Origin: Thermosynechococcus vestitus BP-1 | GTDB taxonomy: Bacteria; Cyanobacteriota; Cyanobacteriia; Thermosynechococcales; Thermosynechococcaceae | Direction of reading: 5' to 3' | Assembly (NCBI RefSeq): GCF_000011345.1 | Contig: NC_004113.1 | Location: 2,523,501 to 2,587,500, forward strand | DNA: 64,000 bases | Shown: one piece after another, positions 1 to 7,382 of the stretch | Layout of the letters: each line of letters starts with the position of its first letter | How positions within the stretch are numbered: position 1 is the stretch's first letter | Position numbers and translations under genes: made by a program | Notes under the pieces: generated by a model | Told to the model about the DNA's origin: nothing | Databases searched by the model: none | Seen by the model: only the letters and a program-made list of their open reading frames with translations

Positions 1-131
1 ATCTGTGAAAGGGTATGGCGCAGTTGGTTAATAATTTGCTGCTGACGCAAAATAATCGCCACTAATTGTTGGGAAGGTAAGGTTTCTAGGATTTTTTGAT
101 CGGGCAAGTTAAACGTCAGGTCAGTATCCAT
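1..131 (-). CDS. Partial hypothetical protein (N-terminal end only)
   Basis: A minus-strand reading frame starts with ATG at 131 and runs off the left edge of the window. The 43 visible residues begin MDTDLTFNLPDQKI and include a Gln/Leu-rich stretch (SQQLVAIILRQQQIINQLR) that looks helical or coiled-coil. It vaguely resembles the N-terminal helix of IS66-type transposases but also many short cyanobacterial hypotheticals. Too little is visible to name a family. It points away from psaF. Confidence 0.5.
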   Translation of the reverse strand, partial: MDTDLTFNLPDQKILETLPSQQLVAIILRQQQIINQLRHTLSQ

Positions 132-181
132 GGGGGGCGAAATAGGAAAAACACTTTTCATCGTTGACAAATCACAGTGGG

Positions 182-331
182 TTAGCTATCCCCCCAGTGC
201 CACGGACGTGTAGATGTTGCAGGGTGAAGTCCAATATAGATCCAGTCTAGCAAAGGAACGTTGTCCGGCTCAATCGATGCTGTCTTTGCGGTAGCACTGA
301 TCAAGCATAGAGCGATCGCCAGAGAAAGCAT
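182..331 (-). CDS. Possible small secreted peptide (49 aa), uncertain
   Basis: In the 345-base gap between the partial gene and psaF, the minus strand carries a 49-codon frame (ATG at 331, TAA at 182-184). It starts with a hydrophobic signal-like stretch (MLSLAIALCLISATA) and continues with a polar tail ending RPWHWGDS. No family is recognised and no strong ribosome-binding site is visible, so it may be chance. The rest of the gap presumably holds the psaF promoter; a TAAAAT at 398-403 is a possible -10 box. Confidence 0.25.
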   Translation of the reverse strand: MLSLAIALCLISATAKTASIEPDNVPLLDWIYIGLHPATSTRPWHWGDS

Positions 332-476
332 TAGTCACTATTTGCCCTCGTAAAAATTATTAACCTTTCCCCTAGGGTTGGGTTGAAGCCCATCCGCTAA
401 AATGAGGGCAGTTTTGGGAGGGATGACTCTCTCCGTGAATGCACTTTGACCTGTCTGCATTTGAGGACAACACTCC

Positions 477-971
477 ATGCGTCGATTCTTAGCCCTACTC
501 CTTGTCTTGACCCTGTGGCTAGGTTTTACCCCCCTAGCCTCCGCTGATGTGGCAGGACTCGTCCCTTGCAAAGATTCTCCTGCCTTTCAAAAACGTGCTG
601 CGGCTGCTGTGAATACCACCGCTGATCCTGCTTCTGGCCAAAAACGGTTTGAGCGCTACAGCCAAGCCCTCTGTGGCGAAGATGGTTTGCCCCACCTGGT
701 TGTCGATGGTCGTCTCAGCCGTGCCGGTGATTTTCTCATTCCCAGTGTGCTCTTCCTGTACATCGCTGGCTGGATTGGCTGGGTGGGCCGCGCCTACTTG
801 ATTGCCGTGCGCAACAGCGGCGAAGCCAATGAAAAAGAAATCATTATTGATGTTCCCCTTGCCATCAAATGTATGCTCACGGGTTTTGCTTGGCCTTTGG
901 CCGCCCTCAAGGAGCTGGCATCGGGCGAACTCACCGCCAAAGATAACGAAATCACTGTTTCCCCTCGCTAG
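477..971 (+). CDS. psaF: Photosystem I reaction centre subunit III (PsaF)
   Basis: PsaF is a membrane subunit of photosystem I with a lumenal N-terminal domain; in other organisms it docks plastocyanin or cytochrome c6. The 164-residue length is normal. A signal peptide with cleavage likely after ASA precedes the mature start DVAGLVPC, and two lumenal cysteines (in VPCKDS and ALCGED) are in the expected places for the family disulfide. A hydrophobic segment ([19 protein letters not shown]) spans the membrane. psaJ follows after 37 bases, the usual psaFJ arrangement, and both probably end at the terminator at 1169-1195. Confidence 0.97.
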
Positions 972-1008
972 CTTTGCTGTTTGTTGATTGTCATAAGGAC
1001 GACGTACC

Positions 1009-1134
1009 ATGAAGCACTTTTTGACCTATCTTTCCACCGCCCCCGTGCTAGCTGCCATTTGGATGACGATTACCGCCGGGATTTTGATTGAGTTTAATCG
1101 CTTCTACCCCGACTTGCTCTTCCATCCCCTCTAA
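1009..1134 (+). CDS. psaJ: Photosystem I subunit IX (PsaJ)
   Basis: A 41-residue single-span membrane protein beginning [19 protein letters not shown] and ending [13 protein letters not shown]. This is the characteristic PsaJ sequence: a conserved LSTAPV near the N-terminus, one transmembrane helix, and an FYPD..F tail. PsaJ packs beside PsaF and stabilises it in photosystem I. It lies 37 bases downstream of psaF and should be co-transcribed with it. Confidence 0.96.
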
Positions 1135-1168
1135 GTCAATCCTTAACGTTTGAACAAACTCGGTACAA

Positions 1169-1195
1169 GGGTGGAACAGCGTTCTGCCCTTTTTT
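1169..1195 (+). terminator. Rho-independent terminator of psaF-psaJ
   Basis: A 9-bp stem (1169-1177 paired with 1181-1189, including two G-T wobbles) closes a 3-base AGC loop and is followed directly by six T residues (1190-1195). It lies 34 bases after the psaJ stop, on the coding side, and is a textbook intrinsic terminator for the psaFJ transcript. Confidence 0.85.
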
Positions 1196-1331
1196 ATTGC
1201 GATCGCGTCCCACAGCGTAGCTGTTCGCGCCCTAGAGGGTATAGAATAGTTATTTGTCCTAAAATAACAGCCGTAGCCACCAGCGCTGACGCTTGCTGTT
1301 AACCCATCCAGTTCAATGAAAGAGGATACCC

Positions 1332-1790
1332 ATGGCAAAGCGGGTGCAAGTTGTCTTGAATGAAACCGTTAATAAACTCGGGCGAATGGGTCAAGTCGTC
1401 GAAGTCGCCCCCGGCTATGCCCGTAATTACCTGTTCCCAAGAGGGATTGCCGAGCCAGCAACCCCCAGTGCCCTACGGCGCGTAGAGCGGCTCCAAGAAA
1501 AAGAACGGCAGCGGCTCGCCGCACTCAAAAGCATTGCTGAAAAACAAAAAGCGACCCTCGAAAAACTGGCGACCATTACCATCTCGATGCCCGTGGGCGA
1601 AAAAGATATGCTCTTTGGCAGCGTCACACCCCAAGATGTGGCCGATGCGATCCAGGCGATTACGGGTGAAACCATCGACCGCCGCGAAATGATCCTGCCT
1701 GAGATTCGCAAATTGGGCACCTACACGGCTGAAATCAAACTCCACCCCGAAGTGACTGTCAAGCTCAATATCCAAGTTGTTGCCGATTAG
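1332..1790 (+). CDS. rplI: 50S ribosomal protein L9 (bL9)
   Basis: L9 binds 23S rRNA near the base of the L1 stalk. The 152-residue product has the family signature at its N-terminus ([20 protein letters not shown], then [16 protein letters not shown]), a long charged linking helix around residues 45-75 and the C-terminal domain. AGAGGA lies just before the ATG. dnaB starts 14 bases downstream, the rplI-dnaB order common in bacteria, so the two may be co-transcribed. A TATAGAAT near 1240 is a possible -10 element. Confidence 0.97.
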
Positions 1791-1804
1791 GGCTAGCTTC
1801 CCTG

Positions 1805-3154
1805 ATGGTTCAGGAGCCAAGTTTTCAGCCCGATAGCCAACTGATTCCCCCCCAGAACCTCGAGGCGGAAGAGTGGATCTTGGGGGGTATTCTCTTAGAT
1901 CCGGAAGCCATCAACCGTGTGGTGGATATTTTGCCAGTTGAGGCCTTTTACCTCAGTGCCCACCGCGAGATCTATCGGGCAGCGGTTTCCCTCCATAGTC
2001 GCAGCAATCCCACGGATCTGCTGTGTGTGACCGCCTGGCTACAGGATCAGGGGTTATTGGAGCGAGTTGGGGGGCACAGGAAGCTGGCAGAACTGGTGGA
2101 GCGCACCGTCAGTGCCATCAATATTGATCGCTACGCTCTTTTGGTCAAGGAAAAATACCTGCGCCGGAAGCTGATTGAAGCCGGCACCCATGTGGTGAAG
2201 CTGGGCTATGATAACAGCCTCCCGTTGGATGTGATCTTGGATCAGGCCGAGCAACAAATCTTTAGCGTGACTCAGGATCGGATTCAGCAGGGGTTGACCC
2301 ACACTAATGAGATTCTTATCCATACGTTTACAGAATTGGACAAGCGGGTGGAGGGCAATATTCAGCCAGGTCTATTCTGCAATTTTTATGATCTGGACAA
2401 CATCACCCAAGGCTTCCAGCGATCGGATTTGATTATTATTGCGGGTCGTCCTTCAATGGGTAAGACAGCGATCGCCCTGCAAATTGCCCGTCGCATTGCT
2501 GAAATTCACAATCTGGCGGTGGCCATCTACAGCCTTGAAATGTCGAAGGAGCAACTGGTTCAACGCCTCCTCGCCAGTGAAGCTCGCATTGACACCAACT
2601 ATTTACGGGCGGGGCGCATTAGCCAACACCAGTGGGAACCCCTAAGTCGGGCGCTCGGGATTCTCTCGCAACTGCCCATCTACATTGACGACACTCCTAA
2701 CCCCACCCTTGGACAAATTCGCTCTACTGCCCGCCGGCTCCACGCCGAGCATCCCAACGGCCTCGGCCTTATTTTGATTGACTACCTACAACTGATGGGC
2801 GGTGAAGAAACCAGCGAAGGCCGGGTTCAAGAACTCTCCAAAATTACCCGCTCTCTCAAAGGACTGGCGCGGGAACTCAATGTCCCCGTCATTGCTCTCT
2901 CCCAACTCAGCCGCAGTGTAGAATCGCGGCAAAACAAGCGTCCCTTAATGTCAGACCTGCGGGAATCGGGATCGATTGAACAGGATGCTGACCTCGTCAT
3001 TCTGCTGTACCGCGATGAATATTACAACCCCGACACCCCCGATCGCGGGATTTGTGAACTCCTGATTGCCAAACACCGCAATGGCCCTGTGGGCACAGTG
3101 AAGCTGCTCTTTGACCCCCAATACACCCGCTTTGAAAACCTTGCCCGCGATTAG
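1805..3154 (+). CDS. dnaB: Replicative DNA helicase DnaB
   Basis: DnaB is the hexameric 5'-3' helicase that unwinds DNA ahead of the replisome. The 449-residue protein has the N-terminal DnaG-interacting domain (IPPQNLEAEEWILGGILLD), a RecA-like C-terminal domain with Walker A GRPSMGKTA near residue 213, Walker B LILIDYLQLM, and the C-terminal DLRESGSIEQDADLV motif. The length is that of an uninterrupted DnaB, so the intein known in some cyanobacterial homologues is absent. It follows rplI closely. Confidence 0.97.
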   Translation: MVQEPSFQPDSQLIPPQNLEAEEWILGGILLDPEAINRVVDILPVEAFYLSAHREIYRAAVSLHSRSNPTDLLCVTAWLQDQGLLERVGGHRKLAELVERTVSAINIDRYALLVKEKYLRRKLIEAGTHVVKLGYDNSLPLDVILDQAEQQIFSVTQDRIQQGLTHTNEILIHTFTELDKRVEGNIQPGLFCNFYDLDNITQGFQRSDLIIIAGRPSMGKTAIALQIARRIAEIHNLAVAIYSLEMSKEQLVQRLLASEARIDTNYLRAGRISQHQWEPLSRALGILSQLPIYIDDTPNPTLGQIRSTARRLHAEHPNGLGLILIDYLQLMGGEETSEGRVQELSKITRSLKGLARELNVPVIALSQLSRSVESRQNKRPLMSDLRESGSIEQDADLVILLYRDEYYNPDTPDRGICELLIAKHRNGPVGTVKLLFDPQYTRFENLARD

Positions 3155-3256
3155 TCAAGGGGGGACAGTGTTCTGCTTTTTCCCCACGGAGGTTCGGTGT
3201 CAACGGGATTGACGCCTATCTATACTGGGGGCAAGTTCCGATGGAGAAAATACTCT

Positions 3257-4015
3257 ATGAGTACTGCCTTTACCCAACCAGCAACTAAATGTGTCTCCGC
3301 CACGTTCCAGGAGGAGGCCAAAGTCAAAGAAGCGATCGAACGGCTTTTAAATCGCGGTGTCCCTAAAGAAAATATCTCTATCATTGGTCGCAATTTTCAG
3401 TCTGAAGCCCGTATTAGTGGATTTATTACTAAGAAAGATATTATTTTAGATGGCGTCACCACTGGCGCACTCTACGGCTCTATCTTTGGTTCACTGCTGA
3501 GTCTGTTGACGGGGGTTGGTGTTCTTTTCATTCCCTTTATTGGGGTTGTTGCTGCTGCTGGACCGTTGGCTGCTGCTCTGTTGGGGGCTACAAGTGGCGC
3601 CCTCTACGGTGCCCTAGGAGCTGGGCTAGGATCGGCGCTGATCTCCCTAGGCATGCCCCAGGACAAAGCGGCCATTTACCAAATGCGGGTACAGGCGGGT
3701 GAATTTTTGCTAGTTGTAGAAGTCCCTGAGGAAAAAGCAGGGGAGATCTTTCTCCTATTGCAATCCGCTGGTGGTCAAGAGGCGGCAATCACGGAGATGC
3801 AAATTCCGCGTCAACCTGAGGGGCAGTTGTCTGGTCCAGAGGACATTTCCCCAGAGGTGCGCGCAGATCTCTCGGAGGCAGCGCAGTCTCAATTTGTCAC
3901 AGCCTATAATGAGGCGCTGAAGGAGTCCAATGATGAAAAAAATGCCCTGATTAAGGCTTGGGAACACATCAAGCGCCTCTTCCAACGGAATGAGAAGGGA
4001 ATCTATGGCAGCTAG
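3257..4015 (+). CDS. Glycine-zipper membrane protein with C-terminal ChaB-like region
   Basis: The 252-residue product (ATG at 3257; a GTG at 3197 would add 20 unconserved-looking residues) has three parts. An N-terminal alpha/beta region resembles general-stress or DUF1269-type domains (EAIERLLNRGVPKENISIIG). A Gly/Ala-rich hydrophobic hairpin lies around residues 75-135 (GALYGALGAGLGSALISLG). The C-terminal 40 residues (FVTAYNEALKESNDEKNAL, then AWEHIKRLF and EKGIYG) match the helical ChaB pattern. The role is unknown; a stress-related membrane-associated protein is a guess. A terminator follows at 4073-4098. Confidence 0.75.
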   Translation: MSTAFTQPATKCVSATFQEEAKVKEAIERLLNRGVPKENISIIGRNFQSEARISGFITKKDIILDGVTTGALYGSIFGSLLSLLTGVGVLFIPFIGVVAAAGPLAAALLGATSGALYGALGAGLGSALISLGMPQDKAAIYQMRVQAGEFLLVVEVPEEKAGEIFLLLQSAGGQEAAITEMQIPRQPEGQLSGPEDISPEVRADLSEAAQSQFVTAYNEALKESNDEKNALIKAWEHIKRLFQRNEKGIYGS

Positions 4016-4072
4016 GCAGTAGGATGATGCCGTCCTGATGGACTGATGAGCTAGTCTAAGACGCCCCTGGAG

Positions 4073-4098
4073 GCTGGTGGATCAGTACACCAGCTTTT
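4073..4098 (+). terminator. Intrinsic terminator after the ChaB-like gene
   Basis: A perfect 7-bp stem, GCTGGTG (4073-4079) with CACCAGC (4088-4094), closes an 8-base loop and is followed by TTTT. It lies about 60 bases downstream of the preceding stop codon on the same strand. Confidence 0.7.
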
Positions 4099-4118
4099 AT
4101 AGCTATTGCGGTAAAGAA

Positions 4119-4442
4119 TCAGACGTTGTTCAGATAATGGCAAATCACTTCATGAGTAGAACTCTTTGACCGTGCATAGATCCGCGCTCGCTTCAGCGCA
4201 CTGATTAAACCCGCATCGGAATGGACTGCAACGTCTGCCGCTAAGGCCTGCCAATCGAGTTTCCAAGAACGATGGGGAACAAGGGTGGGCGCTCAGTTGT
4301 CCCCCTTAGCTGGTGATGGATAGTGGCGCGACTCACCTGGAAAATTTGAGTGGCTTCACTGATTTTATTACCTTGCCGGCCATAGGAGAAAACGCATTCT
4401 CGTCAGTCCAAGCCATCCCTCACGTTCTTTGAGAATATGCAT
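4119..4442 (-). pseudogene. IS630-type transposase relic (N-terminal part)
   Basis: The minus strand encodes two pieces of an IS630-family N-terminus in different frames or interrupted by stops. One is the helix-turn-helix peptide KISEATQIFQVSRATIHHQL, around 4310-4370. The other is WKLDWQALAADVAVHSDAGL followed by a helix, around 4180-4240, which matches the second HTH region of cyanobacterial IS630 transposases. No DDE catalytic domain follows, and a TGA lies just ahead of the second piece. This is a decayed fragment in an otherwise empty 550-base gap. No terminal repeats were identified. Confidence 0.6.
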
Positions 4443-4568
4443 GACTGTAATTTATTTCTCTTTCTAATGTGTCACTCCCTGTCGAAATAGCTATATCCTG
4501 TGTCCTCAGGCTGAGAATGACCGTCCCTGAGACAGGGGAGGATGTGAAGGGTACTGGCTCTAGTTATC

Positions 4569-6437
4569 TTACTGCCGTGATCCGCCAAATAACCAATGGA
4601 GATTGACCCCTACCCCTGGCGACTCCTGACCGACGAGGCCTGAATTGGGAATACTGCTGCCGACTGCCGTTGAGCCATAGAGATCAATTCCCAGACCCCA
4701 CTGGGGCACGACATAGCGCAATCCCGCACTGTAAACACCTGTTTGCCCATAGACAGGTGTGGCTTCGGCAATAAATTGGAGGTTGCGGATAACCTCAACA
4801 TTGAGGCCGATCCCAACGCCACCCACCACTTTTTGAGCGGGAGTAAAAATCCCCAACTTGGGATTCAGGAGCAGTGCCACATTCTGAGTTGGTTCATACA
4901 TAAAGGCCAGTTCCAAACCCCCTAGGGAACGACTAGTACCCCCTCCCTGCTGAATGCCACGATTAAATGAGCCTTGAAAGGCCAAAGAAAAGGGATCCCC
5001 TTGAGCTTGATCGAGGAAGCGCAACTTAGCTGCTAGGCCCAACTGCAAGTTACCGCTGTAGTTGCTGTTTTCGATAAGGGTTTCACCGCGTTCCCACTCT
5101 TCAATCGCAACAGCAAATTGGGCGTCGTAGGCCAGCCCAAAGCCCACCTGAAAACCGGTTCCTGTGCTGCCGCTATTACCCCGCAGGTACAGCATACCCG
5201 GATCGAGGGTACTGGGGGACGTAAGAGTCAGACCATTGAGGAGCAGTTGGCGATCGCGATCCGTGAGAGGTTGCCGCGGCCCACTGCGAAAACTGGGCAG
5301 AAAAGGAGGAGCAAAATCAGGTCCCATATTGGGGGTATAGCTTAATCCCGCCATGATGCCCACTTGATCGGCACCGGGCAAAAAAGCCAAGGTACGACTT
5401 GCAGGTGTTATCCCAAAGGCGTTGGTTGCTGCCAGATCAATACTCACTGAGGGGTTCACGAGGAAACGCACACCAGCACTCCACACAGGCAGGTTGACGA
5501 TCGCGCCATTACTACTGCGCACGGCATTGCCCCCAGGCCCCACCGGCATATTCACATCGGCAAAGAGGTTAAAGCGAGGATGGGGTTGCCAACTGATGCC
5601 GGTGCCAAAGTTGACGTTGGTGCCGTAGAAGTGTGCCCCTCCGTTAAGGGTGTCGGGAAAGTAGGTGAGGTTTGGTGTCAAGTGCCACTGTAACTGGGGA
5701 TTGAAGGTGTAGGTAAGGGGGGCTTGGAGTGAAGCAGCCACAGTCCATGTTCCTGTGGGTGCCGCCGCGGGCGTAAACAGAAAATTACTCGATCGCACCC
5801 GCACCGCTTCTAGGGAGCCAGCCACGGCTAGGGAGAGGTTTTGGCCACGATGTACTTGATATTTGAAACCGCCGGCGATCGCCCCAAACTGAAGGTCAGG
5901 TTGTAGCCCATTCACCAAGCGTCCCAAGGGGTCATCGTAGTAATTGCCACTAAAGCTCACTTGCAAACGATCATTGATTGCATAGTCAATGGAGCCGTAG
6001 AAAATTTGCAGACCGCCGCCGCCGCCAGCCACTTCGGGATCATAGTTGCGAATTCCCCCCCGCAGTTCAAGGGTTTGCTCGGGCAAGATATTGGCTGTCT
6101 CCAAGTTAAAGAGACGGGTGGGCGGACGCATTAAGGGGGGAATGCGATACTGGGGTTCTTCGGCAATGACCGGTCTCGGTGCCTGCTCAGCCACGGGAGG
6201 CAAAATGGGTTGCGCTAATTCCTCTGGAGCCGCTGGCTGCCACGGGCGATCGCCACTGGGTTCAGGAACAGCTTGCCACTGGGGGGGAGTTTCCGCCGTT
6301 GGTGCCACGTCAAAGGTTGGGTGAGTTGCTGGCCGAGCTTCAATTTGCCACTGGGGTGGACTCGATTGCGCCATTGCCCCTAGGGGCAGCCACACACCTA
6401 CACTGAAGCTAAGGGCCAGCGTCCATTTGGTATTCAT
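4569..6437 (-). CDS. Putative outer-membrane beta-barrel protein
   Basis: The 622-residue product starts with a Sec signal peptide (MNTKWTLALSFSVGVWLPLG, cleavage near AMAQ). A Pro-rich linker (residues 25-105) carries a repeated PPQWQ motif. The rest is a long series of alternating polar and hydrophobic short strands (LELRGGIRNYD, LQVSFSGNYYD, FNLFADVNMPVG, ATPVYGQTGVYSAGLRYVV) ending in LHWLFGGSRQ, typical of large outer-membrane barrels. No named family is recognised. It stands alone between two decayed mobile elements. Transport or structural roles are both possible. Confidence 0.7.
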   Translation of the reverse strand: MNTKWTLALSFSVGVWLPLGAMAQSSPPQWQIEARPATHPTFDVAPTAETPPQWQAVPEPSGDRPWQPAAPEELAQPILPPVAEQAPRPVIAEEPQYRIPPLMRPPTRLFNLETANILPEQTLELRGGIRNYDPEVAGGGGGLQIFYGSIDYAINDRLQVSFSGNYYDDPLGRLVNGLQPDLQFGAIAGGFKYQVHRGQNLSLAVAGSLEAVRVRSSNFLFTPAAAPTGTWTVAASLQAPLTYTFNPQLQWHLTPNLTYFPDTLNGGAHFYGTNVNFGTGISWQPHPRFNLFADVNMPVGPGGNAVRSSNGAIVNLPVWSAGVRFLVNPSVSIDLAATNAFGITPASRTLAFLPGADQVGIMAGLSYTPNMGPDFAPPFLPSFRSGPRQPLTDRDRQLLLNGLTLTSPSTLDPGMLYLRGNSGSTGTGFQVGFGLAYDAQFAVAIEEWERGETLIENSNYSGNLQLGLAAKLRFLDQAQGDPFSLAFQGSFNRGIQQGGGTSRSLGGLELAFMYEPTQNVALLLNPKLGIFTPAQKVVGGVGIGLNVEVIRNLQFIAEATPVYGQTGVYSAGLRYVVPQWGLGIDLYGSTAVGSSIPNSGLVGQESPGVGVNLHWLFGGSRQ

Positions 6438-6855
6438 GCCACATCACTCCCACCACCATCTCTCCCAGTTAAACCGATCGCTCCCCCTGCTGGCAAATTG
6501 ACTACCACTCTAAGATCAATCAGCACCTAAATCCAATGTAAATCAACATGCCGTAGTGACAACATGTACAACCTACCATCGTGTACAATATACCATGAAC
6601 AATGCCATGACTCACTGAACGCGCTGCCCCCTCCCTCGCCGCGATGGTTCGCCCCTGTGACCAGCCTCCTCTCTTGCCAAACCGACCAGAAAGTGGTCGA
6701 GTACAACTTTTTTTTGATAGACTGATGATACTGGAGTGCTAAGGTGGGGGCAATGCCAGGTAGCGTTCAATGGGCCATCGAGCGCCGACTCTGCCGCCCG
6801 CAACCTTGCGGACCAGCGGATCATGCCGTTGAACCGGGAGGCACTCGATGCCTTG
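6438..6855. other. Intergenic region upstream of the outer-membrane protein gene
   Basis: This stretch of about 418 bases has no convincing gene. It holds the direct repeat described at 6565-6597 and, at its far end, abuts the right end of the truncated tnpB element. A short minus-strand frame (6612-6824) has no recognisable family or starting signals and is treated as non-coding. Confidence 0.5.
6565..6597. repeat. 17-bp tandem direct repeat TGTACAANNTACCAT
   Basis: Two copies of TGTACAA-two bases-TACCAT start at 6565 and 6582, exactly 17 bases apart. They lie about 130-150 bases upstream of the start of the minus-strand outer-membrane protein gene. The spacing could fit tandem binding sites of a regulator. 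It may also be a simple duplication. Confidence 0.5.
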
Positions 6856-7235
6856 ACTTTCTCCCCACACTTAAAGGTGGGGGATTCTTTTCACTGCCCG
6901 ACGCTAACGCCCGGGACAGGACTACGCTGGATATGTGGCTTAAAAGGCACTCCAAAGGGGGGAGCCATAACCCCAACGACTGAACCCAAGTTCAGATACT
7001 TTCTGCGGATGTTGATGCTGCCTACCCCGTCCCTGTGGTATTTGAACCCACAATTGGTGCAATGGTAGTTTTTACCCTTCACCTTCTGACGGTGTAGGCA
7101 AACCGGGCATTCTTGCGAGGTGTATGCTTCATTTTGCAGGGTCGTTTTCATTGCCAACTTCTGAGCTTTGTAGCTCAACATTTGCCACACCCGTCCAGCC
7201 GCCCATTTTCGGACAACGTATGACATGGGCATCAC
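6856..7235 (-). mobile_element. Truncated IS200/IS605-type element with right end
   Basis: A tnpB C-terminal fragment is followed, in its reading direction, by a right-end-like hairpin (CCCCACAC at 6863-6870 against GGTGGGG at 6876-6882) and the terminal sequence AGTCAA. The layout is the same as at the intact tnpB locus around 21.92 kb. The left part of the element and most of tnpB are missing. A second hairpin with a CTTTAGA loop between CCCC and GGGG, around 7275-7305, could be a remnant of the left end or of another element. Confidence 0.6.
6891..7235 (-). pseudogene. tnpB: TnpB C-terminal fragment (zinc ribbon and RuvC-III)
   Basis: The 114 residues contain SYKAQKLAMKT, the zinc-ribbon pairs CPVC and CTNC, and YHRDGVGSINI, which corresponds to the final RuvC motif of TnpB nucleases. 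The RuvC-I Asp and RuvC-II Glu segments are absent, so it cannot be an active nuclease. The sequence differs clearly from the intact tnpB at 21953-23134, so it derives from a different element lineage. Confidence 0.8.
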
Positions 7236-7382
7236 TGAAGTTACAATAAAAGCCTAATACCTTTGTCAGAGGGTATGGGTATCCCCATGTCTAAAGCCAG
7301 GGGCATGTGCGACCCTCTCAGGCTCTCCCTAGTTGGTCAACAGTTTCAACAAGGGCTAAGAACTCCACTTTTAGGGGTAAGG

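Noticed and set aside
1805-3154. Intein in DnaB
   Set aside because: Some cyanobacterial DnaB proteins contain one, but this is a normal 449-residue protein with the Walker A region uninterrupted.
6612-6824. 70-codon minus-strand frame between the outer-membrane gene and the tnpB relic
   Set aside because: No conserved motif, no ribosome-binding site, and it overlaps the probable right flank of a mobile element.
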